Shown here in pieces: positions 17,195 through 25,640 of a stretch of DNA of 48,027 nt. The notes beneath the pieces are model-generated. The model ran no database searches, was not told the origin of the DNA, and worked only from the letters and a program-made list of their open reading frames with translations. Position numbers and translations under genes: made by a program. This stretch comes from Nocardia asiatica NBRC 100129 (GTDB lineage Bacteria > Actinomycetota > Actinomycetes > Mycobacteriales > Mycobacteriaceae). Within the stretch, counting starts at the first letter, position 1. The number at the start of each line of letters is the position of its first letter. Location: the NCBI RefSeq assembly GCF_000308415.1, contig NZ_BAFS01000467.1:1-48027 (forward strand). Direction: 5' to 3'.

Positions 17195-18301
17195 ATGACA
17201 ACTGGATACGTGTGGAACACCCTCTACGGGTGGGCCGACACGGGCAGCGGAAGCCTGTTCCCGTCCGACGTCACGGTGGGTCTCCAGCCGATCGGCCACC
17301 ACCTCGCGCACCCCGATACCAAACGACGGTTCCACGAATTGGTCGCGGTCTCCGGCTTGTTGGAGAAGTTGCGTCCGATCGAAGCGGTGCCCGCCACCGA
17401 GGCCGACATACTGCGAGTGCACACGGCGCAGCATCTGGAGCGGATCAAGGCCGAGAGCTTGCTACCAAAAGGCGGAGACGCCGGCGATGGTGTCTCGTCC
17501 TTCGGCAGGGGTGGATACGAGATCGCCGCGCTTTCGGCGGGCGGCGCCATCGCGCTCGTCCAGCAAGTGCTCGACGGTACGGTCGACAATGGTTACGCGC
17601 TGGTCAATCCGCCGGGGCACCACGCGACCCGTGCTACCGGCATGGGCTTCTGCATCTTCAACAACGTCTCCGTGGCCGCCGCCTACGCGAAAGACGTTCT
17701 CGGTGTGCGGCGCATCGCCGTGGTCGACTGGGATGTACACCACGGCAACGGCACCCAGGACATCTGGTACGAGGACCCTTCGGTGCTGACCATCTCGATC
17801 CACCAGCACCTTTGTTTCCCGCCGGAGTCCGGTTACCGGGAGGAGCGTGGCGCGGGCGACGGATACGGTTACGCGATCAATGTGCCGCTACCGCCGGGCA
17901 GCGGCGACGCCGCGTATTCGCATGCGATCGACCGAGTGGTGGAGCCGGCGCTGCGGGCGTTCGCGCCGGAACTGATCCTCGTGGCGTCGGGCTTCGACGC
18001 GAGCATCCTCGATCCGCTGGCTCGGCAGATGGTCACCAGCGCCGGCTTCCGGCACCTGACCCGCCGGATGCTGGAGATCGCGGACGGAACTTGTGCGGGC
18101 CGTATCGCCTTCGTGCAAGAAGGTGGCTACAGCCCGCACTATGTTCCGTTCTGCGGGGTCGCGGTGCTGCGCGAGCTGCTCGGTGAAGAATACGTGGACG
18201 ACCCGTACACGCCGATCGTCTCGACGCAGGGTGGTGATGTCCTTCTCGAGCACGAGGCCGCGGCGATCGAAGCCGCCGCGGGACTGGTCGCCGAGCTCTG
18301 A
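17195..18301 (+). CDS. class II histone deacetylase family protein (deacetylase/amidohydrolase)
   Basis: 368 residues with the zinc amidohydrolase core: VNPPGHHATRATGMGFCIFNN (His pair), VVDWDVHHGNGTQDIWY (Asp/His zinc ligands), LVASGFDASILDP (third ligand Asp) and FVQEGGYSP. The opening WNTLYGWADTGSG is typical of bacterial class II HDAC-like proteins such as acetylpolyamine amidohydrolases and HDAHs. Probable role: removal of acyl groups from polyamines, small amides or protein lysines; substrate undetermined. ATG 17195 has AGGAG six bases upstream. Confidence 0.9.
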   Translation: MTTGYVWNTLYGWADTGSGSLFPSDVTVGLQPIGHHLAHPDTKRRFHELVAVSGLLEKLRPIEAVPATEADILRVHTAQHLERIKAESLLPKGGDAGDGVSSFGRGGYEIAALSAGGAIALVQQVLDGTVDNGYALVNPPGHHATRATGMGFCIFNNVSVAAAYAKDVLGVRRIAVVDWDVHHGNGTQDIWYEDPSVLTISIHQHLCFPPESGYREERGAGDGYGYAINVPLPPGSGDAAYSHAIDRVVEPALRAFAPELILVASGFDASILDPLARQMVTSAGFRHLTRRMLEIADGTCAGRIAFVQEGGYSPHYVPFCGVAVLRELLGEEYVDDPYTPIVSTQGGDVLLEHEAAAIEAAAGLVAEL

Positions 18302-18649
18302 TCCGCTAGCGCAGCCCAGTCGGCGTCGGCCGTGCTCCGTACCGCTCCGGGGGGCAGAAATCAGCGGTCGGTTGTGCCTGTCAGACCGACTGCGGCGAGT
18401 CCTCCGCCGCCCAACTGGCCCAGCTCGGGCCCACCAGCTACCGGCCGCTACGCATGTCCGGCGCTACGGTGAATCGGGGCCGGATCGTGGCGGGGCGTGC
18501 GGCCGCCGCGACCAGGCGCGGGTGCTCGCTCTCTACGATCCCCACGTCGCCTCTTACGGTCAGCAGTTGAACGGGGTGCGCATGCGCCCGGCCGAAACAA
18601 CGCCGAGCGCGGTACAGCGTCACCTGCTACGCAAAACCACGCGACATCG
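18302..18649. other. intergenic stretch
   Basis: 348 bases between the deacetylase and phosphotransferase genes. Short frames on both strands (for example a minus-strand QLLTVRGDVGIVESEHPRL piece near 18560) look partly coding, but no family is recognised. The phosphotransferase promoter should be here. Confidence 0.4.
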
Positions 18650-19804
18650 GTGCTCACCGCCACGACAATCTCCAGCGTGGAAGAGGTCGAGGTCATCGTC
18701 GCCCATCAGGAGCGCGTGACCCTACGCGCCGGTGACGTATTCCTGAAGATCGATGCCGATCAGACGCGCACCGACGCCGAGGTCGAAGCGATGGCCAGGG
18801 CGCCGATCCCGACCCCGGAGATCCTGTGGCGCAGACCGCCTGTGCTCGCGCTCGCCGCCCTCCCAGGAAGGGCACTCGGCCGCCTCGGCGAGCCGTCGGC
18901 CGCGTCGCCGGCGGCATGGGCCGCCGCCGGTGCCGCCATACGGATGCTGCACAACGCACCGCTGCCGCCATGGCCCGGCCACAGCGGCCGGGGCCTCGCC
19001 GAGTTGACGGCGCAGCTCGACGTCGAATGCGCGTGGCTCGTAACGAACGACGTCCTTCCCGCCGACCTGGTCGTACGCAACCGCCAAGCCGCCGAGGCCG
19101 CGCTCAGGCCGTGGGCCCCGGTGTTCACGCACGGCGATCTGCAAGTCGGCCACGTATTCGTCACCGGTGACGAGATCACCGGCGTGATCGACTGGTCCGA
19201 GGCGGGCCAGGGCGATGCCTTGTACGACCTCGCCACCCTGACGCTCGGGCACGAGGAGCGCCTCGGCGACGTCGTCGCCGGATACGGCACCGACGTCGAC
19301 ATCGACGTGATCCGCGCATGGTGGTCGTTGCGAAGCCTGCTGGGTGTCCGCTGGCTGATCGAGCACGGCTTCGACCCCACCTCGCCAGGCTGCGAGGTCG
19401 ACGTACTGAGAACCCAGGCGATGCGATTACGCGGCATCCGGTCACACGCACTGCACGTTGGCGCCGGGGCGCTCGGATGCCTATTCGCTATCGCGATGTC
19501 CGCGCCGAACCTTTCGGTCACTGTTCGAGTGACCTCCTCCGTGCTGCCGCCGCTGGAAAGCAACTGCGGCAGGGTCGATATCACCTTGCCGAACATGCCT
19601 TCCGGCTCCCGGACCTCCACGGTCACCTTGCCGTCGACGGTGCTGACCACGACGGTGCCGTACACGACATCCGGGTGCGGTAGAACGCCTTCGGCGAGCC
19701 CGGCCGCAAGTCGATCACTTGACCGCCTTTGCGCTGCTCCAAGATGTGCAATACCGCGCCGACGGCGGCCGCCGCACCGATCAGCAGCAGTGTCACGGTC
19801 GTGA
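18650..19804 (+). CDS. aminoglycoside phosphotransferase-family kinase with abnormal 3' extension
   Basis: Starts at GTG 18650 (LTATTISSVEEVEVIVAHQERVT). Family signatures: VFLKIDADQ (lysine of the nucleotide site), the catalytic loop FTHGDLQVGHVFV (HGD, with His where many have Asn), and GVIDWSEAGQGDALYDLATL (the DxD-type metal site). About 252 residues, through GCEVDVLR near 19408, look native. The frame then runs to 19804 antisense to another coding stretch, so about 130 residues are probably not natural and the proper stop has been lost. The substrate may be an antibiotic, sugar or other alcohol; enzymes of this subgroup are mostly uncharacterised. Confidence 0.75.
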   Translation: MLTATTISSVEEVEVIVAHQERVTLRAGDVFLKIDADQTRTDAEVEAMARAPIPTPEILWRRPPVLALAALPGRALGRLGEPSAASPAAWAAAGAAIRMLHNAPLPPWPGHSGRGLAELTAQLDVECAWLVTNDVLPADLVVRNRQAAEAALRPWAPVFTHGDLQVGHVFVTGDEITGVIDWSEAGQGDALYDLATLTLGHEERLGDVVAGYGTDVDIDVIRAWWSLRSLLGVRWLIEHGFDPTSPGCEVDVLRTQAMRLRGIRSHALHVGAGALGCLFAIAMSAPNLSVTVRVTSSVLPPLESNCGRVDITLPNMPSGSRTSTVTLPSTVLTTTVPYTTSGCGRTPSASPAASRSLDRLCAAPRCAIPRRRRPPHRSAAVSRS

Positions 19805-19922
19805 CCGGCTCGATCCCACGGCGCGGCAATTGCCGCACCTCGACACCGTAAGCCGCTGCCACCGCCCGCGCCGACGGCACATCCCAGGGATCCAAGACGA
19901 CAGCGTGCGTCTGCGACGGCAC
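19440..19922 (-). pseudogene. conserved-looking membrane protein, frameshifted
   Basis: GTG 19922 starts PSQTHAVVLDPWDVPSARAV, then one hydrophobic segment (VTTVTLLLIGAAAAVGAVL, about residues 45-63) and HILEQRKGGQVIDLRPG. After KAFYRT the sensible continuation PDVVYGTVVVSTVDGKVTVEV...TEEVTRTVTERFG is in another frame; one missing base in the C run complementary to GGG 19673-19675 explains it. No stop occurs in that frame near the expected end. It is convergent with the phosphotransferase, whose stop is also missing, so the shared 3' region may have been damaged. No family name recognised. The right boundary given is approximate. Confidence 0.55.
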
Positions 19923-20227
19923 GTCCGCGGCCGGTGATCGACGTTCGCCAGATGGTGATGCGCGACCAAAAGTCCAGCTGCACAGGCGGGCCGGGCGATC
20001 GCACAAGATTCGCCGTGAACCGATAACACCGGCATGGGCGGGCTGTCCGCCTGCGAGCTGGACCGACTTGGCGGAAGCCTGGAACTGCCGCTGCCAGCGG
20101 TGGATGTTGCCCAGACGCCAACGTGCCCAGAGCGACCGCCACTGCCCGTGACGGCGGTGGCGGGAATATCATCCGCTCAGAGTTGCCATGCGACGGAGAG
20201 TCCGTTGCGAAATCGAGGGGGTACAAG
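19923..20227. promoter_or_regulatory. upstream region of first Pro-rich membrane protein, partly duplicated
   Basis: The last ~75 bases (from about 20152) resemble the region before the second paralogue (from about 21095): GTGGC-x-GGAATA, a GAG...GACGG block, then GAG-x-CCGTTGCGAA about 15 bases before the start codon. The promoter and leader were therefore duplicated with the gene. The rest shows no gene. Confidence 0.55.
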
Positions 20228-21049
20228 GTGACCGGTTCCCAGCACGGGCCTGGCGGTCGGCCGCCTGTGCCGGGCGGCGTGCATCCCGCTGCGCAGCAAT
20301 CCGATCCGCCAGTCGGCGGCCGGGCCGTGCCCCCTGGCCACGGGTTCAGTCCGGCACCGTCGTATCCGTCACCACCGACTCGCACCCGCAGAACAGTTCT
20401 GATCATCGCTGGTGTACTCGGGCTGGTGGTGATGCTGGCGCTCGGTGTGGTTATCGGCATCGTCTTCAGCGGTGGTGACCATAGCAGTGATTTCACCGGT
20501 GCCTCGGCCACTGCCGGCGAAACCCGAACTTATTCGATGGATACGATCACCAACGCCTGCGACCTTGTCGATGCCACGCCGCTGACCAAGTGGTCGCCTA
20601 CGCCCAAAGGCACTCCCAAGCATGAGGAAACGCGGCCGTCCGCTTACGCAAGCGGCAGCCTGCAGTGCGATGCCGAATACACCAGCGCGACCGTCGACAA
20701 GTTCTCTCTGAACAAGGCCGCGATGAGCGTCGAGGCCGAATTCACGAGCGGTACGGCTCCACCCTTCTACGATCATTGGAAACACGCCGACGTCGCCACA
20801 CCAGCGCCGGAGTCGGAATCCGGTGATGTCATCGGAATCGGCGAGCAGGGCTACTGGTACTCCGAAGTCAGAGGAGACCTCGTCGCGGACATGACCTACG
20901 TCGTCTGTGTGCAAGACGGCAATGTCTCGGTGCGGGTGAGAATATCGCTCACGCGCGAGAAGGGTTCTCCCGCCGTGCGACGGGACGAACTCGATTCGAT
21001 CGCCAGGTCGCAGGCGAGCAGGGCGCTGGACGGTCTGCGTGAGAAGTAG
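20228..21049 (+). CDS. Pro-rich single-pass membrane protein, DUF3558-like outer domain (copy 1)
   Basis: 273 residues from GTG 20228. Cytoplasmic Pro/Gly-rich N-terminus (about 60 residues), one membrane helix (TVLIIAGVLGLVVMLALGVV), then a ~170-residue extracytoplasmic domain with CDLVDATPLTKW, LQCDAEY and C-terminal RSQASRALDGLREK. The CDLVDxxxLxxW opening recalls actinobacterial DUF3558 lipoprotein domains (tentative). Paralogue of the next gene: shared start (TxSQHGPxxRP), shared TITNACDLVD / GITNSCDLVD, shared GIGEQGYW / GIGVQGYW. Likely an exported-domain envelope protein of unknown role. Confidence 0.75.
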   Translation: MTGSQHGPGGRPPVPGGVHPAAQQSDPPVGGRAVPPGHGFSPAPSYPSPPTRTRRTVLIIAGVLGLVVMLALGVVIGIVFSGGDHSSDFTGASATAGETRTYSMDTITNACDLVDATPLTKWSPTPKGTPKHEETRPSAYASGSLQCDAEYTSATVDKFSLNKAAMSVEAEFTSGTAPPFYDHWKHADVATPAPESESGDVIGIGEQGYWYSEVRGDLVADMTYVVCVQDGNVSVRVRISLTREKGSPAVRRDELDSIARSQASRALDGLREK

Positions 21050-21161
21050 AGGCCGGCGACTGGTGTGAAGCGGTAATTACTGCGCCGACGACCGACCGTG
21101 GCTGGAATACGATCGGATCGGAGTCGACGGGGAGCCCGTTGCGAACCGGAAAGGCTACGGG

Positions 21162-22079
21162 ATGACCGATTCCCAGCACGGACCTGACGATCGGCCGACG
21201 CCGGAAAGCGCCGATCCTGCTGTAGCACAACCTGTTCCGTCAGCGGGCGGCTGGGCCGCCCCGGACTCGGCCAGGTACACACCTCCGCCCGGGCCCACCC
21301 CCGCCCACCCCGCTACCGGATACGGCCCGCCTGGTCGGGGATATGGACGGCCACCCTACCCACCGCAGGCAAGCCGCAGGACTGGTCTGATCGCTGCGGG
21401 GGTTCTCGCCCTGGCGACAGCGCTGACTGTCGGTGTAGTCATCGGTGTCGTCGTCGGCGACAGAGATAGCGAATCCGCCACTGCCGCGACCGCGTCCACC
21501 ACCTCACCCTCGCCTCGAGCGGCTTCGACCACGCCACCCCGCCGGGAACCGGCGCAGGGCACCTATTCGATCCGTGGCATCACCAACTCGTGCGATCTCG
21601 TCGATCCCTCGCCGTTGCACAAGTGGTCGTCCACCCCGAAAGAAGCACCTCAGCATCGGGAATATCCACCGAGTACCGCCGACGGCGGCAACCTGTACTG
21701 CGCCATCCGCTTCATCAGCCCCTCGACCCTCCCCGACGACGCCACCGTCGACGAAGCGGGCATCAGCCTTCAAGCACAGATCACCGGCGTCGGCGCCGCC
21801 CCCGCCTACGACCTTTGGAAACAGACCGACACCGCCGCCGGATCGGGGCGCGCCTCGGGCGAGATCACCGGAATCGGCGTCCAGGGCTACTGGCATACCG
21901 CGACCACGGACACCGGCAACGGAATGACCTACATCGTGGGCGCGCAGGACAGCAATATCTCGGTGCGAGTGCAAGTCGCCGTCCTGCGCGCGAAAGGCGA
22001 ACCCCCGCCGAACCGTAGCGAACTCGCCACGATCGCCGAAAACCAAGCCCGCAAGGCGTTGGACGGATTGAAGAAGTAG
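21162..22079 (+). CDS. Pro-rich single-pass membrane protein, DUF3558-like outer domain (copy 2)
   Basis: 305 residues. Longer Pro/Gly-rich cytoplasmic N-terminus (residues 1-72), helix TGLIAAGVLALATALTVGVVIGVV, a Thr/Ser/Pro linker (TASTTSPSPRAASTTPP), then the same outer domain as copy 1 (SCDLVDPSPLHKWSSTPK, GNLYCAI, GIGVQGYWHT, NISVRVQVAV, ARKALDGLKK). The paired cysteines in CDLVD and LYC could form a disulfide. It follows copy 1 by 112 bp with a duplicated leader, so each copy probably has its own promoter. Confidence 0.78.
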   Translation: MTDSQHGPDDRPTPESADPAVAQPVPSAGGWAAPDSARYTPPPGPTPAHPATGYGPPGRGYGRPPYPPQASRRTGLIAAGVLALATALTVGVVIGVVVGDRDSESATAATASTTSPSPRAASTTPPRREPAQGTYSIRGITNSCDLVDPSPLHKWSSTPKEAPQHREYPPSTADGGNLYCAIRFISPSTLPDDATVDEAGISLQAQITGVGAAPAYDLWKQTDTAAGSGRASGEITGIGVQGYWHTATTDTGNGMTYIVGAQDSNISVRVQVAVLRAKGEPPPNRSELATIAENQARKALDGLKK

Positions 22080-22220
22080 GACGTCGGTACAGGCCAGGGC
22101 GCGGCAGCGTTCGCACCGCGGTGTAGCTGGTCGATCTGCCGCTGGTCGGATGTTCCGGAGCACCGCACATGCACCTTCAGCAAGAAGACGCCAGGAGCAA
22201 TCCAGCGCTCGCCTGGAGCC

Positions 22221-22696
22221 TTATGGCGATTCGGTACCAAGGTTGCGCCGTTGACGAAGGAGCCAACCCCGCTGCGCGACGTCGTAGATCACGCTGCAAT
22301 CGATATGTTCCGGAGGCCGCTGACCGAGCCGCCACCGTTCGGAGATGGCCGACAGGTCCACGGTTACGGATTCTTCCGACACAGCACCGAAGCGCCCGAT
22401 CAAGCACGGACTTCGATTGATCAAGGTCTCCGCTATCACGATGCCCGGATCGGGTATGTCGACCGATGACGCATCGACCTATTGAGGAAGCTGTTGGTCG
22501 CCAGGTCCACCACCAGGACCGTGTCGCCGGCCGAGCCCGACAACACGTCGGCCAGTTCGACGGCCTGCGCTGCGGTCGCATCGACTATCCACTAATCACC
22601 GGCAGCGCGTACGGCGAAACTCAATGGAAATGGTGCCCGCTCCAGCCCGACGCCGTTCACGACAAACGCGCTGTACGGCCCAACCTCGACCACCAT
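22221..22696 (-). pseudogene. unidentified gene broken by an in-frame stop and a frameshift
   Basis: From ATG 22696 the sequence reads MVVEVGPYSAFVVNGVGLER and on to FAVRAAGD, hits TAG, then continues in the same frame WIVDATAAQAVELADVLSGS...DTVLVVDLATNSFLNR. Shortly after, good sequence moves to another frame: IVIAETLINRSPCLIGRFGAVSEE...WRLGQRPPEHIDCSVIYD, to a stop at 22221. Composition is coding-like throughout and the pieces abut, so one decayed gene of about 155 codons is inferred. I do not recognise the family. Confidence 0.45.
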
Positions 22697-22783
22697 CACC
22701 TCCTCGACACCTCGACGGAACGGCGTCACCCGGCCTTCGCCGACATCCCGAAGCACCTGGAGAATTCACCGCCGAACGGCTCC

Positions 22784-23997
22784 CTACACAAGGTTCAGCG
22801 GCGGCGACGCCGGAAAGACGACCGGCAGTGCCGCCAGGGCCCGATGGAACGGTCCCGGGCGCCAGACGAGTTCTTCGACCGGCACCGCCAGCTCCATTTC
22901 CGGGAGTGCGTCGAGCAGAAGGTCGATCGCGGCCTCGACCACCACGTACGCCGGCGACCGAGCCGGGCAGGCGTGCGGTCCGATACTCCAGGCCAGGTGG
23001 GATCGGTTACCCGCGAAGTCACCACCCCGAATGGCCGGATCGTTGTTGCACGCGGCCAGACTGATCAGCACCGGCTGATTGGCCGGCAGCCACGTATCGT
23101 CCACGAGGGTCGGCTGACGCGGATAGGTGGTGCAGAAGTTCGCGAGCGGAGGATCGTTGAACAGCACCTCGTCCAGCGCATCTCGGGTGGCCAGGCTACC
23201 GCCGAGCATGCTCCCTCCGAATCGTTCATCGGTCATCAGCAACAGCAGCGTGTTGACGATGAGGTTCTGTTGCGGTTCCACGCCGGCGCCGTAGATGGTG
23301 CTCAGGTTGAACAGCGCTTCCTCATCGTCGAGTTCCGCCGAATGGTGAACCAGCCGCGAGGCGACATCGTCGCCCGGATCGGCTCGCTTCTCGATGATGA
23401 GCTCCAACAACGCCTCGGCGAGATGTTTCATCCCCCATTCCGCGTCGAGACCTTCGAAAAGCGCTGCCACCCCGGCCGCCACCCGCTGCCCCAACTCCGG
23501 GGTGCATCCGACCAAACGGTTGAGCACTTCGAAAACCAGCGGGAACGCATACTGAGTGACGAGATCGGCCTCCCCGATCCGCAGAACGAGTTGATGAGTG
23601 GGACGGCGATATGTTCCACATCATGGCGCAACTGGTGCAGATCTATTCCGTCGAGTGCGTACACATGAGCCCGCCGATAGCGCTGGTGCAGTTCACCACT
23701 GCTGCGCAGCACGGTGGGGTTCCACTCCATCATCGGCCGTACCGGCGAATCAGCCGGGATGCTGTTCTGCCAGTTGCGTGGGTCCGCGGGAAAGCGCTCG
23801 GGATCATTGAGAATTCGAAGGGCGGCAGAGTAGCCGATCACCAACGTGGCCGGCACTCCCGGCGCCAGCTCGATGGGAACCAGGTCACCGTAGCGCTCCC
23901 GCATGGCGGCATAGGCACGATGCGGATCGTTCGCGAATTCCTCCGAATAGATACTGAAGCGCGATCCCACTCTTCCGGTGGGCTCGCCGTGGATCAT
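22784..23997 (-). pseudogene. cytochrome P450, frameshifted
   Basis: The 5' part (from about ATG 23997, MIHGEPTGRVGSRF) has EEFANDPHRAYAAMRERYGDLVPIELAPGVPATLVIGY and DPERFPADPRNW, a normal actinobacterial CYP beginning. The frame breaks after LINSFCGSG; ADLVTQYAFPLVFEVLNRLVG and the rest follow in another frame, through an I-helix region, DDTWLPANQPVL, and the heme site SIGPHACPARSPAYVV with the proximal cysteine. A missing G in the run at 23572-23575 (four instead of five) restores the frame. The heme loop has S-I-G where FGxGxHxC is usual, so the aromatic residue is lost. Joined length is about 405 residues. It may be a real pseudogene, since the adjacent TetR remnant is also dead, or a homopolymer error. 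Confidence 0.8.
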
Positions 23998-24117
23998 CGG
24001 GCACCTGCGGACGAACGCTGCTGCGGCAACACCGGGATGTAGTGCACGGTCAAAGACGAGATATCCGGGTTCGATGAGGCAGATCGTTGTTCTGCTGGTG
24101 GGGACGAAGGTGCAGGG

Positions 24118-24288
24118 ATAGGCGGCGTCGCCGTCGGCATCCGGCAGTCCATGCCCGCCGACGAATAGCCGCACTTCACCGAACTCATGACCGGCCACTC
24201 CCTGCTTCCGGGCTACGCCTACGCCGACGAATTCACCTACGGCCTCGACCTGATCCTCGACGGCCTCGCAAGCCGCCACATCGAGTAG
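24118..24288 (+). pseudogene. TetR-family C-terminal remnant with in-frame stop
   Basis: The frame reads VAVGIRQSMPADE, TAG, then PHFTELMTGHSLLPGYAY and DEFTYGLDLILDGLASR to a stop at 24286. The final (F/Y)GLDLILDGL is a hallmark of TetR_C_1 ligand domains. No HTH half remains. It points away from the broken P450, as a divergent regulator-enzyme pair would, so one deletion may have removed the TetR 5' half and the shared promoter. Confidence 0.6.
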
Positions 24289-24337
24289 TCACCTGAGGAT
24301 CACTGAACCGGAATCACGGGCTCACACTGCCGATCAA

Positions 24338-24367
24338 TGCGGCCCCGCCGCGTGTGGCGGGGCCGCA
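24338..24367. terminator. strong terminator hairpin
   Basis: Perfect 12-bp stem TGCGGCCCCGCC / GGCGGGGCCGCA with a 6-base loop, 30 bp beyond the stop of the minus-strand repeat protein gene. Confidence 0.85.
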
Positions 24368-24397
24368 CTCCGGCGCGGTGTTCATGAGCCGGATCTA

Positions 24398-24673
24398 CTA
24401 GTCGTTCAGCCTGGAGTGGGGCCGGTGGGGGCCGCCGGGGGTGAGGTTGGTCTGACCGCCAGGGGTGAGGTTGGTCTGACCGCCGGGCGTCAGATTGGTC
24501 TGCGGACCGCACACCAGATTGGGCCAGCGACAGGTTGGAAGGTTGGGATCCTGAGAGGCTTGGGCGACGCCGGCGGTCACCAGGCCCACGCCCAGCAGGG
24601 CAGGTGCCGCGGCGATCGCCACGGCGCGTGCGAACCGGTGGGCGCGGCGGGTCGAGCGCTGGTTGGTCGTCAT
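24398..24673 (-). CDS. small secreted protein with NLTPGGQT repeats
   Basis: 91 residues from ATG 24673 (GGAGCACC upstream). Signal peptide: basic start (RRAHRFAR), hydrophobic core (AVAIAAAPALLGVGLVTAG), cleavage after AQA. The mature peptide (~52 residues) has a CRWPNLVC loop with two cysteines, then three copies of the octapeptide NLTPGGQT (last copy altered) and a His/Arg-rich end. The repeats are perfect enough in DNA (24-bp units) to expand or contract. No known family. Envelope or extracellular location is inferred from the signal peptide. Confidence 0.75.
   Translation of the reverse strand: MTTNQRSTRRAHRFARAVAIAAAPALLGVGLVTAGVAQASQDPNLPTCRWPNLVCGPQTNLTPGGQTNLTPGGQTNLTPGGPHRPHSRLND
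24441..24505. repeat. 24-bp tandem repeat inside the secreted protein gene
   Basis: Units at 24441-24464 and 24465-24488 differ by about two bases at their ends; a partial third unit (24489-24505) has further changes. The common core is GAGGTTGGTCTGACCGCC. The unit is a multiple of three, so copy-number change keeps the frame. Confidence 0.85.
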
Positions 24674-25058
24674 GTGAGGTGCTCCTTCGTTTCGTGTGAC
24701 GGGGCGGTCCCGCTGTCGTGGTGACGCGTCAAGCCTCATCGACGCCGGACCAGGCGGAAAGGGCACCCAGGGTGCGCGGCAATCCACCCTCGACGTGGTT
24801 CGGTTCCACCAAGGTGGCTCCGGTTCCGGTCACGCCGACGGTTCAATGCCATCGACAACTCGCGATAGTTGAAAAGCGACAAACAACCCCCGCCGGCGGT
24901 TCCCAACATCGTCTCCGACGAGTGGACGACACACCACGGCCCGTGGTCGAGGCCGAGGAACTCGCGGGTTCCGAGCCGGTGGAGCGCATTGTGGTCGCTC
25001 GTCGCCGCGCACGGTGGTGTGCTGCGCGGTGCAGGCGGGGGACCGGTGTCGTTGCCGC

Positions 25059-25526
25059 CTAGCGACCGGCGACCGGCGCAGGTGAGTCCGCTCTGGTGCC
25101 GGGCCGGGCGACGAAAACTCGTTCCAGCAATACGTACAGACAATTCCGGTCGTCGTCGCTGAGGCTGTCCAAACCGTCTCGGGTGGCGCGCATTTTCGCC
25201 CGGATCGTATCGATTACCCGCTCGCCCTCGGGCGTGATGACGAGATTGGTGACGCGCCGGTCGGATGTGCTGGCTTCCCGGCGCACGAGGCCACGCTTCT
25301 CCAGCCGGTTGATGATCCCGGTGACGTTGGAGGCGTCGCAGGCCATGGTCTCGGCCAGCGCGCGCATCGCGACGGGCCCTCGGCGTAGCACGGTCAGCGT
25401 CTTGCCCTGGCTCGCCGTGAGGTTCTCACTCGCCGCCGCGGCTGTGAAGTCGCCGTAGTAGCTGCCGAGCGCCACCGAGAGCAGCTCCATGAGCTGGGCC
25501 GTGTCGACACGGGGAGCTTCTGCCAT
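25059..25526 (-). CDS. MarR family regulator
   Basis: 155 residues from ATG 25526. Winged HTH: LTASQGKTLTVLRRGPVAMRALAETMACDASNVTGIINRLEKRGLVRREASTSDRRVTNLVITPEG, with the wing DRR typical of MarR. It is divergent from an old yellow enzyme gene, with two identical-form palindromes in the 114-bp gap, so it very likely represses that gene and itself in response to an electrophile or phenolic ligand. A single cysteine (MACDAS) lies in the recognition-helix region, which could be redox-sensing but is not proven. A second in-frame start at 25535 exists. Confidence 0.88.
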   Translation of the reverse strand: MAEAPRVDTAQLMELLSVALGSYYGDFTAAAASENLTASQGKTLTVLRRGPVAMRALAETMACDASNVTGIINRLEKRGLVRREASTSDRRVTNLVITPEGERVIDTIRAKMRATRDGLDSLSDDDRNCLYVLLERVFVARPGTRADSPAPVAGR

Positions 25527-25550
25527 GAGAACCACCCTATCCGCAGAAAC

Positions 25551-25563
25551 TTGACCATCTCAA
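25551..25563. promoter_or_regulatory. MarR box 1, TTGA-N5-TCAA
   Basis: TTGACCATCTCAA, 24 bp ahead of the marR start (25526). Same form as box 2, 41 bp away (about four helical turns), so a dimer pair could bind the same DNA face. Confidence 0.6.
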
Positions 25564-25591
25564 ATATTTATGTCTATCGTCTGCGCATTAC

Positions 25592-25604
25592 TTGAAGTTC
25601 TCAA
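25592..25604. promoter_or_regulatory. MarR box 2, TTGA-N5-TCAA
   Basis: TTGAAGTTCTCAA, 36 bp ahead of the oxidoreductase start (25641). Both boxes are preceded by AC (ACTTGA). Confidence 0.6.
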
Positions 25605-25640
25605 CCATCTACAGTCTCGACTAACGATGAGAGGTATCCA

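Noticed and set aside
18760..20511. 583-codon minus-strand frame
   Set aside because: Only its middle (about 19440-19675) has sensible protein sequence; the rest is antisense to the phosphotransferase and to the first Pro-rich membrane protein. Recorded instead as a frameshifted gene.
24441..24505. short tandem repeats considered as a CRISPR array
   Set aside because: Units are contiguous with no spacers, are in frame within a gene with a signal peptide, and there are no cas genes.
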